NCBI GenBank assembly: GCA_002077065.1
Contig: NAJO01000016.1
Coordinates: forward strand, 682,001 to 746,000
Direction: 5' to 3'
DNA from: Cryoendolithus antarcticus
Taxonomy: Eukaryota > Ascomycota > Dothideomycetes > Cladosporiales > Cladosporiaceae
Length of the DNA stretch: 64,000 nt
The notes below the pieces were generated by a model. That model had not been told where the DNA came from. It ran no database searches and saw only the letters and a list, made by a program, of their open reading frames with translations. Positions within the stretch are counted from its first letter, which is position 1, and each line of letters opens with the position of its first letter. Position numbers and translations under genes: made by a program. Positions 1 to 11,454 of the stretch are shown one piece after another.

Positions 1-837
1 TGCTGCCAGTCGGTCTGCGCAGTTCTTGGAGAGTTGTCAATCATCCCACGAAAGTATTTGTCTTCTGACTACCATGGGACGGGAGAGGTCTCGGTAATAG
101 TACCCGAAGACGATCCCCTGCACACCGTTACATCTGATCGGCTTCCCCGGGCAGACCCCCTTAGAGTCTCAATTCAATGGAGACGACAAGGTTTCTTGGC
201 CGCCATGACATGAACGATGTCACGTCAAGTCACTACGCTCTAGACTACTCAGAGCTATTCGCCTGTGTGCACGACAGACTGGTAACGGGCCCGTTGCTCT
301 GCTCGTCTAGCATACCGGCCTGCGTTCTTCTCCAGCTGCCGGAACTTACACCGCGCATAGACGCTGCTCACCTCATCATCCATCAAACGACGTCCACCAT
401 CGGGCTTGGCAGCAATCTATGGCCCCGCATCCTTGCGCTCCCGTGCGGCTTGCATGCCTGCGATAACGCCTCTGACGCAAGCCACGTAGCCGCGTGCCGA
501 GTGCTTGCATGATTTGCGACAGCACTCCATATCGCTATCACGCGCTGTGGATCGACTCCAACTGTAATCGCGTCTCCGCAGGATGAATGGGGCCAAGCTA
601 TTCTCCGCACATAAACTCGTGACCCCACATGGGTCCTGGGGTGCATGGGGCACTTGGCCGTAGGAGGTGTGGAGTGCGGCGCGTGGAGTTGGGGTTCTTA
701 AGAATGAGCTCATTCCCTCGGTGCCCAGAGGGCAGAAGAGTTTTGGCACTCTTGTCGTGTATTTCTTTACCACTGTTCATCGGTGCTTAAACGACGTCTT
801 TACACTCTTGTATCAGACTCACAAGATTTGGCCAGCC
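1..837. other. Intergenic, upstream of sugar transporter
   Basis: No supportable gene. The open frames here lack codon bias, domain similarity and splice partners. The last few hundred bases presumably hold the promoter and 5' leader of the transporter that starts at 838. Confidence 0.5.
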
Positions 838-3294
838 ATGTCGGAGAAAGAGCTTAAGAATGGCTCGCCGCCACATATGGCGCACAACGAGAAAGATGGC
901 TCGAACTCGCCGCCATTGAAGGATGAATTCGGTCCGGACCCAGCGCGACGTGCGTCTGTGGCGATGAATATTGTGGAAAATCCGCTGAGAGTGAGTTCTG
1001 ACTGTACGAAAGTGTCGTCGTATCAGCGCAACGTCTAACGTAGCATGTCTCCTGCAGCGCACGTCTCGCGAGCAGACAGTGGTCGATGCTGAGGCTTTCT
1101 GCAATGCTAACGAGATGGGCGAACATGCCGCCCTGTTCGGTCGCGCAGCCCTAGTTGCACGTGACGGATTTCACAACGTACCTGGTCTGACTGAGGATGA
1201 AAGAACTGCGTTGGAATACGAGAAGGGACACAAGTGGCATGGCCCAATGATGCTTTGGTACTCGATTGGCCTCTGTGCCATTGGCGCAGCTACCCAAGGA
1301 TGGGATCAGACTGGCAGCAACGGCGCCAATTTGTCCTTTCCAGAGGAGTTCGGGATCGCTGGTGGAGGACGCGATGCCTGGATTGTCGGTCTTGTCAACT
1401 CCATAATCTTCTTGACTGCTGGTTTGATGTGTGTTCAGCGTCCTGAGTGGCTAGTATCAAACGCATTACTGACGAGTAACAGCGGTGCCTGGATCGTCGA
1501 TCCTATGAACAAGTACCTTGGCCGCAGAGGCGAGATCTTTGTCACCGCGGCTTGCCTCACTGCGACGCCTATCGGTTCCGCATTCGCCAGGTCATGGCAG
1601 GGACTCTTTGCAGCGCGCTTTGTAATGGGCATTGGCATTGGTGCCAAGAAGTGAGTGCGACCCCGAGTCCAATGGCTCGTTTCGGCTTGCTTATGCTGAC
1701 GCTTTCGCTCTGCAGTGCCACTGTACCAATCTACTCTGCTGAAATGGCTCCTGCCCGGATCCGAGGTGCTCTCGTGATGTTCTGGCAACTCTGGGTCGTC
1801 GCCGGTATCTTCCTGGGCTTCTGTGCCAATGTCATCGTCAAAGATACAGGCAGAATCTCTTGGCGGCTTCAGGCGAGTCGCTGTTCCTCGTTCGTCGTTG
1901 GGTTGTTGGCCTGCTAACAACATGACAGCTCGGAAGCGCTTTCATCCCTTCCTTCATTCTCATGGTAGGTGATGGAATTCCAAATCACATGACCTGACTG
2001 ACTGACACGATGACAGCTTGGCATCTGGTTCTGCCCTGAGTCACCTCGTTGGCTCATGAAGAACAAACGCAACGCTCAGGGCTTCAAGTCCATGAATACA
2101 CTGCGCGCACACCCCATCATCGGCGCCCGGGACTACTACTATTCGTATGTGCTGTACCAGGAAGAGCTCGCCCTTGTTCGTGGAGACTCGTACTTTACCC
2201 GGATGAGAGACATTTTCACCGTGCCAAGGATCAGGCGTGCAAACTACGGAGCCTCGACAGTGATGATTGCTCAGCAGATGTGTGGGATCAATAGTAAGCT
2301 TCTGCCGCAGCTGAAACTGGGCATATTGCTGACGACGTCTGCAGTCATTTCATTCTACTCGTCCACGATCTTCAGGAACGTCGGCTACACTGCCACCCAA
2401 GCTCTCTACGCATCCCTTGGTTACGGAGCTATCCAAGTGGTTTTCACGATCCCAACTTTGTTCCTCATAGATACTCAAGGAAGACGCAAATTGACGCTGA
2501 TTGTAAGTGCGAATGAACATCTGACGCGGAAAAAGCTAATCTTGGCCACAGACGTTTCCCTTAATGTGCATCTTCCTGCTTGCTGCTGGCCTCTCGCTTC
2601 TCAAGACAACCGGCAGCCAAGGCGCACAGATTGGCCCTGTGGTCTTGTTCGTCTACCTCTTCACGATCATGTACTCCCTCGGTGAAGGTCCGGTGGCTTT
2701 CCAATATTCTGCGGAAGTTTTCCCGACCATTCAACGTGAGCAGGGCATGTCTTGGGCAATTTTTATCAACAACACGTTCGCGGGTTTGTCGCCCGTTTCC
2801 TTGCATTTCTGACGCTTCGCTGACTTTTTGCAACAGGCATCTTATCTTTGACCTTCCCGTAGGTGAATGAAGGCACATGGCTACTGGGGAGACGCTGACC
2901 ATATGTTCAGACGCATGACCGAAGTTATGACACCAACGGGCGCCTGTGAGTGGCTCGTACTGGAGCAGGTGCTGAGGAGCTTCGTGCTAACCTCTACTTC
3001 AGTCGGCTTTTACGCTGGGCTCAACCTCATTGCGTGGTTTATGATCTTCTGCTTCGTTCGTGAGACGAAGCAGTTGACTCTCGAAGAAATCGATCGTAAG
3101 CATCTGACGCTTGCTGGTTCGCAAGGAAATGCGCTGACTATCGTTCAATAACAGAGGTGTTCAACATCCCAACGAAGACCTTCCTTGCATACGAAACGAA
3201 GCAATGGCTGCCGTGGTTCATCAAGCGATACGTGTTCTTCAACAAGTCTGCCGAACGTCCAGCGCCTCTATTGGAGAAGGTCCAGGAAGAGTAG
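838..3294 (+). CDS. MFS sugar (hexose-type) transporter, 12 exons
   Basis: Predicted plasma-membrane sugar/H+ symporter of the MFS sugar porter family, about 613 residues. I read twelve exons: 838-990, 1058-1428, 1483-1650, 1716-1872, 1929-1964, 2017-2293, 2345-2502, 2552-2783, 2837-2858, 2911-2945, 3003-3095, 3155-3294. Their lengths sum to 1842 nt. Family marks are a GRRGE loop after TM2, a PESPRWL motif after TM6, the DTQGRRK loop after TM8, and a C-terminal [11 protein letters not shown] motif. A long hydrophilic N-terminus of about 80 residues precedes TM1. The intron at 1873-1928 begins GC rather than GT but has a perfect GCTAAC branch site. Exon 9 is only 22 nt. The substrate cannot be read from the sequence. 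Family is certain; individual small exons are less so. Confidence 0.88.
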
Positions 3295-3954
3295 TGCATC
3301 TGCAACGGCAGGCTGGAGGACGTTTCACGACTTCGGTAAGCAAAGACTACGACACAGGCTGGGCAGTATATGAAACACTTTGCGACTCGGGATCCTGCAA
3401 TTTGCAGTCAGTGTTGTCGGAGTTTCGTAGATTCAGATACCCTGAGGTCCACTTTTGCAACGCGAAATTATTGATACGATCCTGTATCGCGGTCGTTGAT
3501 TCAATAATTCGTCAACGTCCAGTGACCTCCGCTGTCTCGAATGTCTAAAAACGCTGGTACTACTGACATGTCCACCAGGAAAGCCATGTTGCGCTCACAG
3601 CTACAGTAGGATGGCATTCACCCGAGGTCATGCCTCTCAGCATGTCCTCATGACAGTGCTGTGCTAGACATTTCATCATCGAGAGAGTGGAAACAATCTG
3701 TGCTCAGAGGTGAAGCTGCGTTCATTGAGATCTTTAGACATTGGAAGTGTGGAGGTAGGTCCCCTTGCATTCCTAGGTTCGATGATGATCAGCAACCTGT
3801 CGCAGCAACCAGCGTCTGAACAAGCGCTAGGGGCAGCAATGTGACAGCCGGAATATTAGGGGCATGGCACATTCTGTCCATGAATTGCAAATCATTACGT
3901 GCTGACGATGTAGATGAAAAGCCTTGAAGGGTAAAGATGCCGCAATTCGACATG
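3295..3954. other. Intergenic between converging genes
   Basis: No gene seen between the stop of the transporter and the stop of the Zn2Cys6 gene. It should hold both 3' ends. A nested inverted repeat lies at 3466-3509: 9-bp arms at 3466-3474 and 3501-3509 enclose a 5-bp GATAC/GTATC stem. Confidence 0.5.
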
Positions 3955-6246
3955 TCACGTCGTAGCGAACATTGTGCTTGCCCACTTAGTCCACTCCGAG
4001 CCATCTGCAAACAGCTCCGCGAAGTCCAGGTCGCCAGCCTGCGGCCAATCACCCCAGTGTCCGAAGCCCTCGTCCTCTGTCTGCAGGAACTCCTCAACGC
4101 CGGCGAAGTCCTGCTCCTTCTGCCCTGATGCTGCTTCTGTTCCAAGCCCAGCATCCCTCTGCTCCATCATCGCCTTCTCTGCCACAGTCTTCCTCCACCC
4201 CATCAAGATAGCACATAGCCCTCTAACCTGCTTCGCACCGGCAGCATAGATGCTCCCGCAGGCCAGAGCATCCTTTCGCTGATCTTCGGGATCGAAGCTT
4301 TCCAGGTTCTTCGCGCAGTCCTGGAGTAGCAGTATCTGCACGTCCACATTCGGATGCAGACCTTGCCAACCTTTCATGCGAGTGGCGTTATTCTCTACGA
4401 GTTCGCGGCCGGCTTGCAGCAGTCCGGGAATGAGGAAGGGAAGGGGGGGAGGTTGCCAGGGAACCCCGTTGACGATCAGATTGTCAGCGCAGCAGACGAA
4501 GTCTTGTATGACCCGCTCTGTGCGGATGACGCGCGGATCCCCGTGGCGCTGCAGGAACAGGAACACGGCCGTAGGGTTGTGGATGCGGTCGCCCTTGACA
4601 TGATGCAAGATCTCGGAGCTGACTTTCAGGGCATCATCAACTGTCAGTGCGTCCTCTCGCTCGGTGGGTAACTGCGCCGCGTGTAGATTCGACATCAAAG
4701 CGTAGAACAGGCAGAGTCCTGCTACATTGACGTTCGAGCGGTTCAGCTCGGCAGAGATGAGTTGACGGGCCGCTTGGATCTCGACCGTGGAGTAGCTGCT
4801 GTGTAGTCGATCGAGAAGTTTGAAGGTATGGTCTTGCAGGTCTTGCATATCGCGTTCATGATCGAGTATGACGCTTCCAAGCGCATCGAGGGAATGCCAG
4901 CCGGCTTGCGACGCTACGGATGCCTTCGTCTGCAGTACAGCCCATCGCAAGTGGCAGTAGAGCGTCACATAGGATGGAGGCATGTGATAGATCTCCAAAG
5001 CAGCTGTAACCACGTCCATGGCGGACGACACTTCGGCTAGAACTACGTTCTGTTCTGCGGCTGTTTTCTTCAGGAAGCCGTCGGCAGCCACGTCGAACAT
5101 CAGCCATTTGCACCAGCGCAGCGAGTCAAGCACGAGTTGCTCTAAGCTCGAAGTATCGTCCTCGTTGGTATTTGTGGCCATAGCAAGCGAAAGCGCAGAG
5201 ATAGAGTCTCCGAGATTGAGGCGCTTGGCAACTTGCATGGCCAATGTGAAATGCAATCGTCCTCCGAGGGCCGACGGTGCTGTTTTCCGCTGCGTAACAA
5301 ACAGTAGAGGCTTGTAGGAGTGTGCGATTTCTAGGATGTCCAGCATGTGTGGGTGGGCAGGTAAATCGAACAAGAGACTGGGTAGCTCCTGTGATACGAA
5401 CCGGCCCAGCTTGACTTTCATCTTGTCTGGCTCATGGTAGACCAGACGCGCCGGGACGTCCAGGGCCGATAAGCAAAGTATGGCGAACAGTACAAGCGAG
5501 ACGGTCTTGCTTGGAGCATCTCGTGGTGTCTGCACGAACTCTGTGTGCAGTTTGGACAGGTATGCAGTTTGTGGGAGATGGTGTCGCTGCCACACCAGAC
5601 TGCAGTTGTCAGTAAGCTTGATCGACTTCAAGTTCCGGGGCGGAATTGGCACAGTCGGCAGTGGAGTGCGTACTCACCGCATGTCTAATTCCTTTGCGAG
5701 TCTTGCGTCAACGATGGCGAGTGGATCCACCGCTTCCCCCATTTGATCACCCTGACCGAAGGCCGCTTGGCCGAAATCTTTGTCCCTGGCCACTAGTGAG
5801 GCGAAGAGGTGTGCTGGGTCCAGCAATGCCGAGAAGATCTCATGCTTACTCGGCTTTGACATGATCTGATCTTTTCGACTCCGCTGTTCAATGGCCTCGA
5901 CCTCTGTCCGTACATCGAGCAGCACGAACTCTACGACATCATCTCCAGTAGGCTCGACTTCGTCTTGCATTTGGCGTGGCTCATCATGCTCTATGCCAAG
6001 CTCGGTGCGCGTTCGTTTGGCAGACGGGCGACCAAGAATGGCATGGTCGACGATGCACTCCAGTCCTTGAGCAATGCATCTTGCACAGCTCGATTCGTGA
6101 GTCTGAGGTTGAGGCGATGGCTCGATGGTCACATGGTCAGGCAGTACACATTTGATCTTCCGCGCGCGACAGTTGAGGCAGAGGAGCTTAGCGTAGTTGC
6201 CCCGTGGTTGGCGAGGGGTGGTTCGCTGCGTTGCTATAGATTGCAT
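3955..6246 (-). CDS. Zn(II)2Cys6 fungal transcription factor
   Basis: Predicted nuclear DNA-binding regulator, about 737 residues in two exons (6246-5678 and 5599-3955) joined by a 78-bp GTGAGT...CTGCAG intron. The Zn cluster lies near residues 24-65: a CLNCRARKIKC start (C-x2-C-x6-C) and a CARC...C end, with an unusually long spacer holding a Pro/Gln stretch. The rest is helical and resembles the fungal-specific transcription factor middle homology region. The C-terminus is acidic with Trp/Phe residues and could be an activation domain. The first ATG in frame is at 6246; further upstream the frame has only non-ATG codons. Target genes are unknown. The nearest neighbours, a sugar transporter and SAM35, give no firm clue. 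Confidence 0.85.
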
Positions 6247-6726
6247 TGCGGGATTGCACAAGAAGCAATTGATGAAATGAAGTGCGGAAGCGGAACTACA
6301 ATGTAACTTACCTGCACTTCAGCGTCGTGAAGCTAGAGCTCAGCCCAAGGCTGCAAGCTCGCTTGGCTTGGCACGCTCGCTTGTAGATCGCGCTGGTGGT
6401 CTGATCCTTGCTTTGTATGCGAAATAGTCCACTCTATGAGTGCAGCTACGCGCAGATCACTCGGCGGCTGAGACGCCGGACGCACTGTATGTATAGATTC
6501 GACATTGAATCGCGTAGCAGATCCGCAGTGCTTGAGTCGCTCATGATTCTGATAGACGCCCAAACGGGCTTCATAGCTTTTCCCGTATCGCACTGCGAAG
6601 CCATTTTCCTAGCCTGCTGCTGCGCGTACTTCGGGCCGACCACCTCCGCGAATTCCAGCGCTGATAGGCATAGCCGTCGGCACGCGGTGCTTGTAGTGAG
6701 TAGAGCATAGACACATTGTTCGCAGC
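6247..6726. other. Intergenic: upstream of Zn2Cys6 gene, downstream of SAM35
   Basis: About 480 bp with no supported gene. It contains the promoter of the leftward Zn2Cys6 gene and the 3' end of the SAM35 gene, which also reads leftward. Confidence 0.5.
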
Positions 6727-7754
6727 TCAGAAGTAAACATCCAGTATCCTCTCGCGATGAGCGACCAGGCTGTTCTGCTTCCCCAGCAGAGCTCCGAGCT
6801 TGTTGTCGCCCCACGCCATCCCCTCATCTAGGATCAGATGGGTGTATGCGAACAGTGCCGCGTCTAGCATACTCGGCGCTTCGAAGTACCACTCTGTTGA
6901 TCCCAGGAGACTGTCCAATGCCGCGAAGGCGTCTTCGGCATCCGAGAAGATGTTTGTTTCTGAGATCGTGCCTGAATATGAGGACTTGGCGAGTTCCGTC
7001 TCGGCCGCCTGTCGCAGATTGTAGGAGATCGAAGCTTGCACCAGCGGATTGGTCGAGCAAGGAGCGACATATAGCTTGTGTACCACCTTAGCGTTCTCAG
7101 GTGAGATGTAGAGCTGATACAGCTACAACACTATCAGCACGTGCGACCGAGGCAAGCTCGACAATGTCTCGTACCCATGCCTTACGTATCGCTGTCTCTA
7201 AAAGCGACATGTATGCCTCATACCGCTTGTCCGACGGCTCCCCCACACTGCCTGTCGCGTACTTGCTCGTCCACTTCTTGATCTTGCTGCTAGGAATGGC
7301 CTGGCGTTGTTTTCCCGGGCTTTGAACCGCGGGCATGAGGAAGGGCAGTATGCCACTGGGCGAGGCATGATTGCTTGATGCTACTGTGCGAAACTCGACC
7401 CCAGCGAATCGAAGGTATGCCTGCACAATGATTAGCTATCTGATATAAGTAAGATCAATCTTTCTATTGTCCGGTCCGTACCTGCCATCTCAGGCAACCC
7501 GGATTGTAGCTAGGTGTCCCTGTTTGGCCTTCTTCAACAGTAGTGAAGACGTGCAAGACGTTGCCATCCTCTCGGGCAGCAGACCTCAATGGAAGCTCGT
7601 TCTCCTCATATGTGATCAGAGGAAAGCGATCGAATACCCGCTTGACCGGGGCCGGGAGATGGAACCAGCTCTGTTGTGGTAGCGGTCGCTGTGCTGGCGC
7701 AGCAGCGTCATCCTGGATCATCGATGCTGTAGGACTTGAGGCATTGCTGGACAT
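6727..7754 (-). CDS. SAM35: Sam35/metaxin-like mitochondrial outer-membrane sorting protein
   Basis: Predicted cytosol-facing subunit of the SAM (TOB) complex, which inserts beta-barrel proteins into the mitochondrial outer membrane. Three exons (7754-7482, 7420-7175, 7122-6727) are all in phase 0 and give 304 residues. The N-terminus has the fungal Sam35 signature: a PAPVKRVFDRFPL stretch, then YEENELPLR and a NPGCLRWQ motif just before intron 1. Exon 2 begins AYLRFAGVEFRT and contains SNHASPSG. The C-terminal GST-like helical part holds a SMLDAALFAYTHLIL helix. I place the second intron after KAW because that restores the AWLYQLY run typical of the family. Head to head with the NRPS-like gene, 487 bp apart; no functional link is evident. 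Confidence 0.82.
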
Positions 7755-8241
7755 GACCGTGCATGACTAATGGTCTGATGTTCATGTGGAAGGGAGGGGG
7801 TGTATCGCCGGAGGTGATCTGTGGATGCGGCGAACGGGTGTTTTGGGTTAGGCTGTAGATGCCTCGGCGTCTTGGTAATGCTTCTCTCCTACGACTATCA
7901 CCACCAATCACCACAAGATCACAGTTCACCGCTCATGCTGCCGGAGTGCCAATGGCGACCAATAGAGACGTCGGCATTTGATCGAGTGGTGTACCCGCGT
8001 GTAGTATCGCAGACGGTCGGGATCTAACGCCGTGAGCTCGCCCTAATCATCACCGAGGTGCAGTAAGAGACCGACAGCGGCGAAGCAGTATAATGACAAG
8101 AAGATACATGTAATTGAAGGCGCCCTGGTGTAAGTGCCACGATATTTTCCTGCTTTCCATTTCCGTCTACGCGCCAGCATCTCCTTTGACTTGACTATTC
8201 CAAACCTCCCTAAATCAGATGCGATTCCGAGCACCGCGAAT
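7755..8241. promoter_or_regulatory. Divergent promoter region, SAM35 / NRPS-like gene
   Basis: A 487-bp gap between two divergent start codons; it must carry both promoters. No defined operator was recognised. The frame of the NRPS-like gene extends into it without an ATG before 8242. Confidence 0.5.
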
Positions 8242-11200
8242 ATGACTAGCACTACTACGATCACTACCGCAAAGTCTACCGTCAGCGCAACGAAGGCAGA
8301 CCACTCTGCCTTCCCGCCAATAGAGACCTTCCTAACCATCGATGGCCTGCTACGAGCTCACGCAGCCGAATCTGACCAACCTCCTCTGGTCTGCTACCCG
8401 GTTCACACAGCATCAGACTTCGAGCAGCACACAGCAGCAGATATCAACCGACATGTCGACATAGCATGCGCGTTCTACGTCAAGCACGGTCTCTCGCCGG
8501 CAGATCCAGCTCTACAAAAGGCACCTGTCGTAGCATTGCTTACCCCAAGCAGCTTCGAAGTTGTTGTGAGCTTCTTCGCTTTCAACCGACTTGGCTATGC
8601 AGTACTGTTCCTGAGTACACGACTCACGGCGCCGGCCTACGCTCGACTGATGGGCATGGTAGACTGCAACGCGATCATCGTCCCGGCTAAGCTGGACTCT
8701 GTCGCTCAGGACATCGCATCAGAGCGACCAGGCTGTGTCAAAGTCCCAATGCTTAGCAGATACAACTGGCACTCTCGCCCTGGTGTCCAGCCTTTCACTA
8801 GACAAGGTCTCGACCGAGCCAAGGAAGCCGCGAAAATCGCATGGATCTTGCATTCATCCGGCAGCACTGGCTTCCCCAAACCCATTCTGCTCACGAACCG
8901 ACAATGCCTGGCCAACTGGCGGAAGAGTTTCGCACTTCGGTCATTCTGCGTGTCACCTCTATTTCATGGTCACGCTCTGATGGAGCTCGGCCGGTCCTTC
9001 TACACGAGATCAAAAATGTTCCTTGGCAACCACTCGTTGCCAGTAACGAGTGCCACCCTGCTTGATGGCATAAGTGCGGCCAATCCGCAAATGGTCAGCG
9101 CTGTGCCTTATGTTCTCAAACTGCTCGCAGAGAAGCCGGCGGGCATCGAAGCCCTAGCGAAGACAAAGCTTGTGATGTACGCTGGTAGCTCATGCCCAGA
9201 TGACCTGGGCGACCTGCTCGTCTCCCGAAGTGTGAATCTTGTAGGCAACTACGGCGCGACCGAGACCGGCCAGATCATGACGTCCTTTCGCTACTTTGAC
9301 ACAGATAAGGAGTGGTCGTACCTTCGGCTTTGGTTGCCAGTCGCAGACCACACACTAATGGACGAGATCGCGCCTGGCGTCTTCGAATGCGTTGCGCTGG
9401 ATGGCTTACCATCCAAAGGACCGTCGAATTCAGTGCCACCATTCAGCCAGAAGAACCCAGAGAATAGCTTCCGCACTGCAGACCTGTTCAATAGACATCC
9501 AGATCCGAGCAAGAGCAACTTCTACAAGTACCTCAGCCGCCTCGATGATCGCATCACACTGGTGAACGGCGAGAAAGTCTTACCTGTGCCGATGGAAGGT
9601 ACGATACGCCAGCACTCAATGGTACAAGAAGCCGTCATTTTTGGCTTTCAGCAGACAATGCCGGGCGTATTGATCTTCCGATCGGCGAATCAGGGTACTG
9701 AGTTGAGTAATACCGATTTCCTGGACCAGGTCTGGCCGACCATTGAGCTTGCAAACACAAGAGCAGAGAGCTTCGCCCGCATTACGCGAGATTTGGTCAT
9801 CGTCAAGGGTTCTGATTGCGTATACCCGAGGACAGACAAGAACACCGCCATTCGAGCTCAGATCTACGTCCAATTTGCGAAGGACATCAACGCTGCATAC
9901 TCTCGCCTAATGGACGTCAGTAGCTCGGGCACGAAGCTCGCCCTCACAGAGCCTGAGCTGGAAAGCTGGCTACTGGAGCGCTTCCGCAAGAATCTCGGGA
10001 TCCCAATCCCGGACGTAGACTCTGACATTTTTGCTGCCGGCGTGGACAGCTTGCAGACTACGCGGATCTGGCGGGAGATCCAGAAGAACCTCGATCTTGG
10101 CGAATCGACGCAGCCGCTAAGCCAGAATGTCGTCTTCGAGCAGGGCAATGTTCGCGGGCTGGCGAAGTATCTCTACAGCCGCCGCGCCGGCGAGCTGGCC
10201 GAGATCGACAACAATGAAGAGCTGGAGGTCATGCAACTGCTCATCGACAAGTACTCGGTCTTTCCCTCACATAAGCCGACCCTTTCCACCCAACCTGCTC
10301 AGCAGACCGTTCTCCTAACAGGCGTCACTGGAAATCTCGGCGCTTTCATCCTCGCCTCCTTGCTCCAGAACCCTAAGATCGCCGAGGTCCACTGCCTCAT
10401 CCGCGCCTCCTCCCCCGAAACAGCCCACGCCCGCCTCCTCTCCTCCCTCTCCTCCCGCCAAATCTCCCTCACACCCTCCCAGCTCCAGCGCATCCACGCC
10501 CACTCCTCAGACCTCTCGCTCCCCTCCCTCGGCCTCCCAGAACCCACTCTGACCCACCTCCACAAGACCCTAACCTGCATAATCCACTCCGCCTGGGCCG
10601 TGAACTTTAATCTCCAAGTCCGCAGTTTCGAATCCCACCATATAGCCGGCACAGCGCACCTAATCGCGCTAGGCCTCTCCTCGCACCTTCTGAAACCAGC
10701 GAGTTTCTATTTCTGCTCCTCCATCTCCAGCGCGTCAGGCACGCCGAAACCGGCGTCCATACCTGAGAGTCCGGTACCGGAGCTGCGGCATGCGCAGGCG
10801 ACGGGGTATGGACGGAGTAAATTCGTGACGGAACGGATCACACACGCTGCTGCAAAGGTGATGGAGTCGAGGGTTCTGCGGATCGGGCAGTTGAGTGGTG
10901 ATACGCGGGCGGGGATTTGGAACGAGACGGAGGCTGTGGCGTTGATGATCCGGTCGGCGAGGTCGACGGGGTGTCTGCCGGCACTAGATGAGAGGGTAAG
11001 CTGGCTGCCTGTTGATGTTTGCGCTGAGGCGGTTGTGGATATCGCTCTTCGCGACCGGGCAGCGCAGGATGGGAAGGAGAACCTGGTGTATCATCTCGTC
11101 AATCCGAAGACATTCCACTGGAGTCGAGATCTCCTGCCCGCATTGCGGCAATGCGAGGCGCAATTGAGCAAGTTTGAGGTGGTCAGTACGAGTGAGTGGC

Positions 11201-11454
11201 TGGATCGTCTCGCGAAGAGCGAGCCAGATCCGGCGAACAATCCGAGTATGAAGCTGCTTGACTTCTGGCGGAAGAAGTATGGCAGGGGCAGCAAGGCTTC
11301 TGACGATGGTGAAGACGCGCCGGGACTTACTTTCGAGACGACGAGAACAGTCGACGAGTGTGGGCTGCTCGGCGAGGTCGGTCAGGTGTTGGAGAGTGGG
11401 CTGATGGAGAGGTATGTGAGAGCTTGGGGTGAGAGGTGGAAGGAGGGTATTTGA
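8242..11454 (+). CDS. NRPS-like carboxylic acid reductase (A-T-R)
   Basis: Single-exon, 1070-residue multidomain enzyme of the alpha-aminoadipate-reductase-like class. Such enzymes activate a carboxylic acid as an adenylate, load it on a phosphopantetheine arm and release it by NAD(P)H reduction. The adenylation domain (about 20-550) shows LHSSGSTGFPKPI (core A3), NYGATETGQ (A5), FRTADLF (A7) and LVNGEKVLP (A10 Lys). The carrier domain (about 570-660) has the GVDSLQT attachment Ser. The reductase domain (about 690-1070) opens with LLTGVTGNLGAF, a Rossmann Gly motif, and has a YGRSKF catalytic Tyr/Lys pair. There is no condensation domain. The first in-frame ATG is 8242. The acid substrate is not predictable here. 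No other biosynthetic genes flank it. Confidence 0.9.
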   Translation: MTSTTTITTAKSTVSATKADHSAFPPIETFLTIDGLLRAHAAESDQPPLVCYPVHTASDFEQHTAADINRHVDIACAFYVKHGLSPADPALQKAPVVALLTPSSFEVVVSFFAFNRLGYAVLFLSTRLTAPAYARLMGMVDCNAIIVPAKLDSVAQDIASERPGCVKVPMLSRYNWHSRPGVQPFTRQGLDRAKEAAKIAWILHSSGSTGFPKPILLTNRQCLANWRKSFALRSFCVSPLFHGHALMELGRSFYTRSKMFLGNHSLPVTSATLLDGISAANPQMVSAVPYVLKLLAEKPAGIEALAKTKLVMYAGSSCPDDLGDLLVSRSVNLVGNYGATETGQIMTSFRYFDTDKEWSYLRLWLPVADHTLMDEIAPGVFECVALDGLPSKGPSNSVPPFSQKNPENSFRTADLFNRHPDPSKSNFYKYLSRLDDRITLVNGEKVLPVPMEGTIRQHSMVQEAVIFGFQQTMPGVLIFRSANQGTELSNTDFLDQVWPTIELANTRAESFARITRDLVIVKGSDCVYPRTDKNTAIRAQIYVQFAKDINAAYSRLMDVSSSGTKLALTEPELESWLLERFRKNLGIPIPDVDSDIFAAGVDSLQTTRIWREIQKNLDLGESTQPLSQNVVFEQGNVRGLAKYLYSRRAGELAEIDNNEELEVMQLLIDKYSVFPSHKPTLSTQPAQQTVLLTGVTGNLGAFILASLLQNPKIAEVHCLIRASSPETAHARLLSSLSSRQISLTPSQLQRIHAHSSDLSLPSLGLPEPTLTHLHKTLTCIIHSAWAVNFNLQVRSFESHHIAGTAHLIALGLSSHLLKPASFYFCSSISSASGTPKPASIPESPVPELRHAQATGYGRSKFVTERITHAAAKVMESRVLRIGQLSGDTRAGIWNETEAVALMIRSARSTGCLPALDERVSWLPVDVCAEAVVDIALRDRAAQDGKENLVYHLVNPKTFHWSRDLLPALRQCEAQLSKFEVVSTSEWLDRLAKSEPDPANNPSMKLLDFWRKKYGRGSKASDDGEDAPGLTFETTRTVDECGLLGEVGQVLESGLMERYVRAWGERWKEGI

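Noticed and set aside
177..512. 111-codon plus-strand frame near the window start
   Set aside because: No domain, mixed codon use, and overlapped by equally long frames on the other strand.
8134..8241. Upstream extension of the NRPS-like frame
   Set aside because: Begins with GTG, not ATG, and encodes a sequence unlike the family; the first ATG is 8242.
10619..10645. tRNA T-loop-like TTTCGAATCCCACC
   Set aside because: Lies inside the reductase domain of the NRPS-like gene; no cloverleaf around it.
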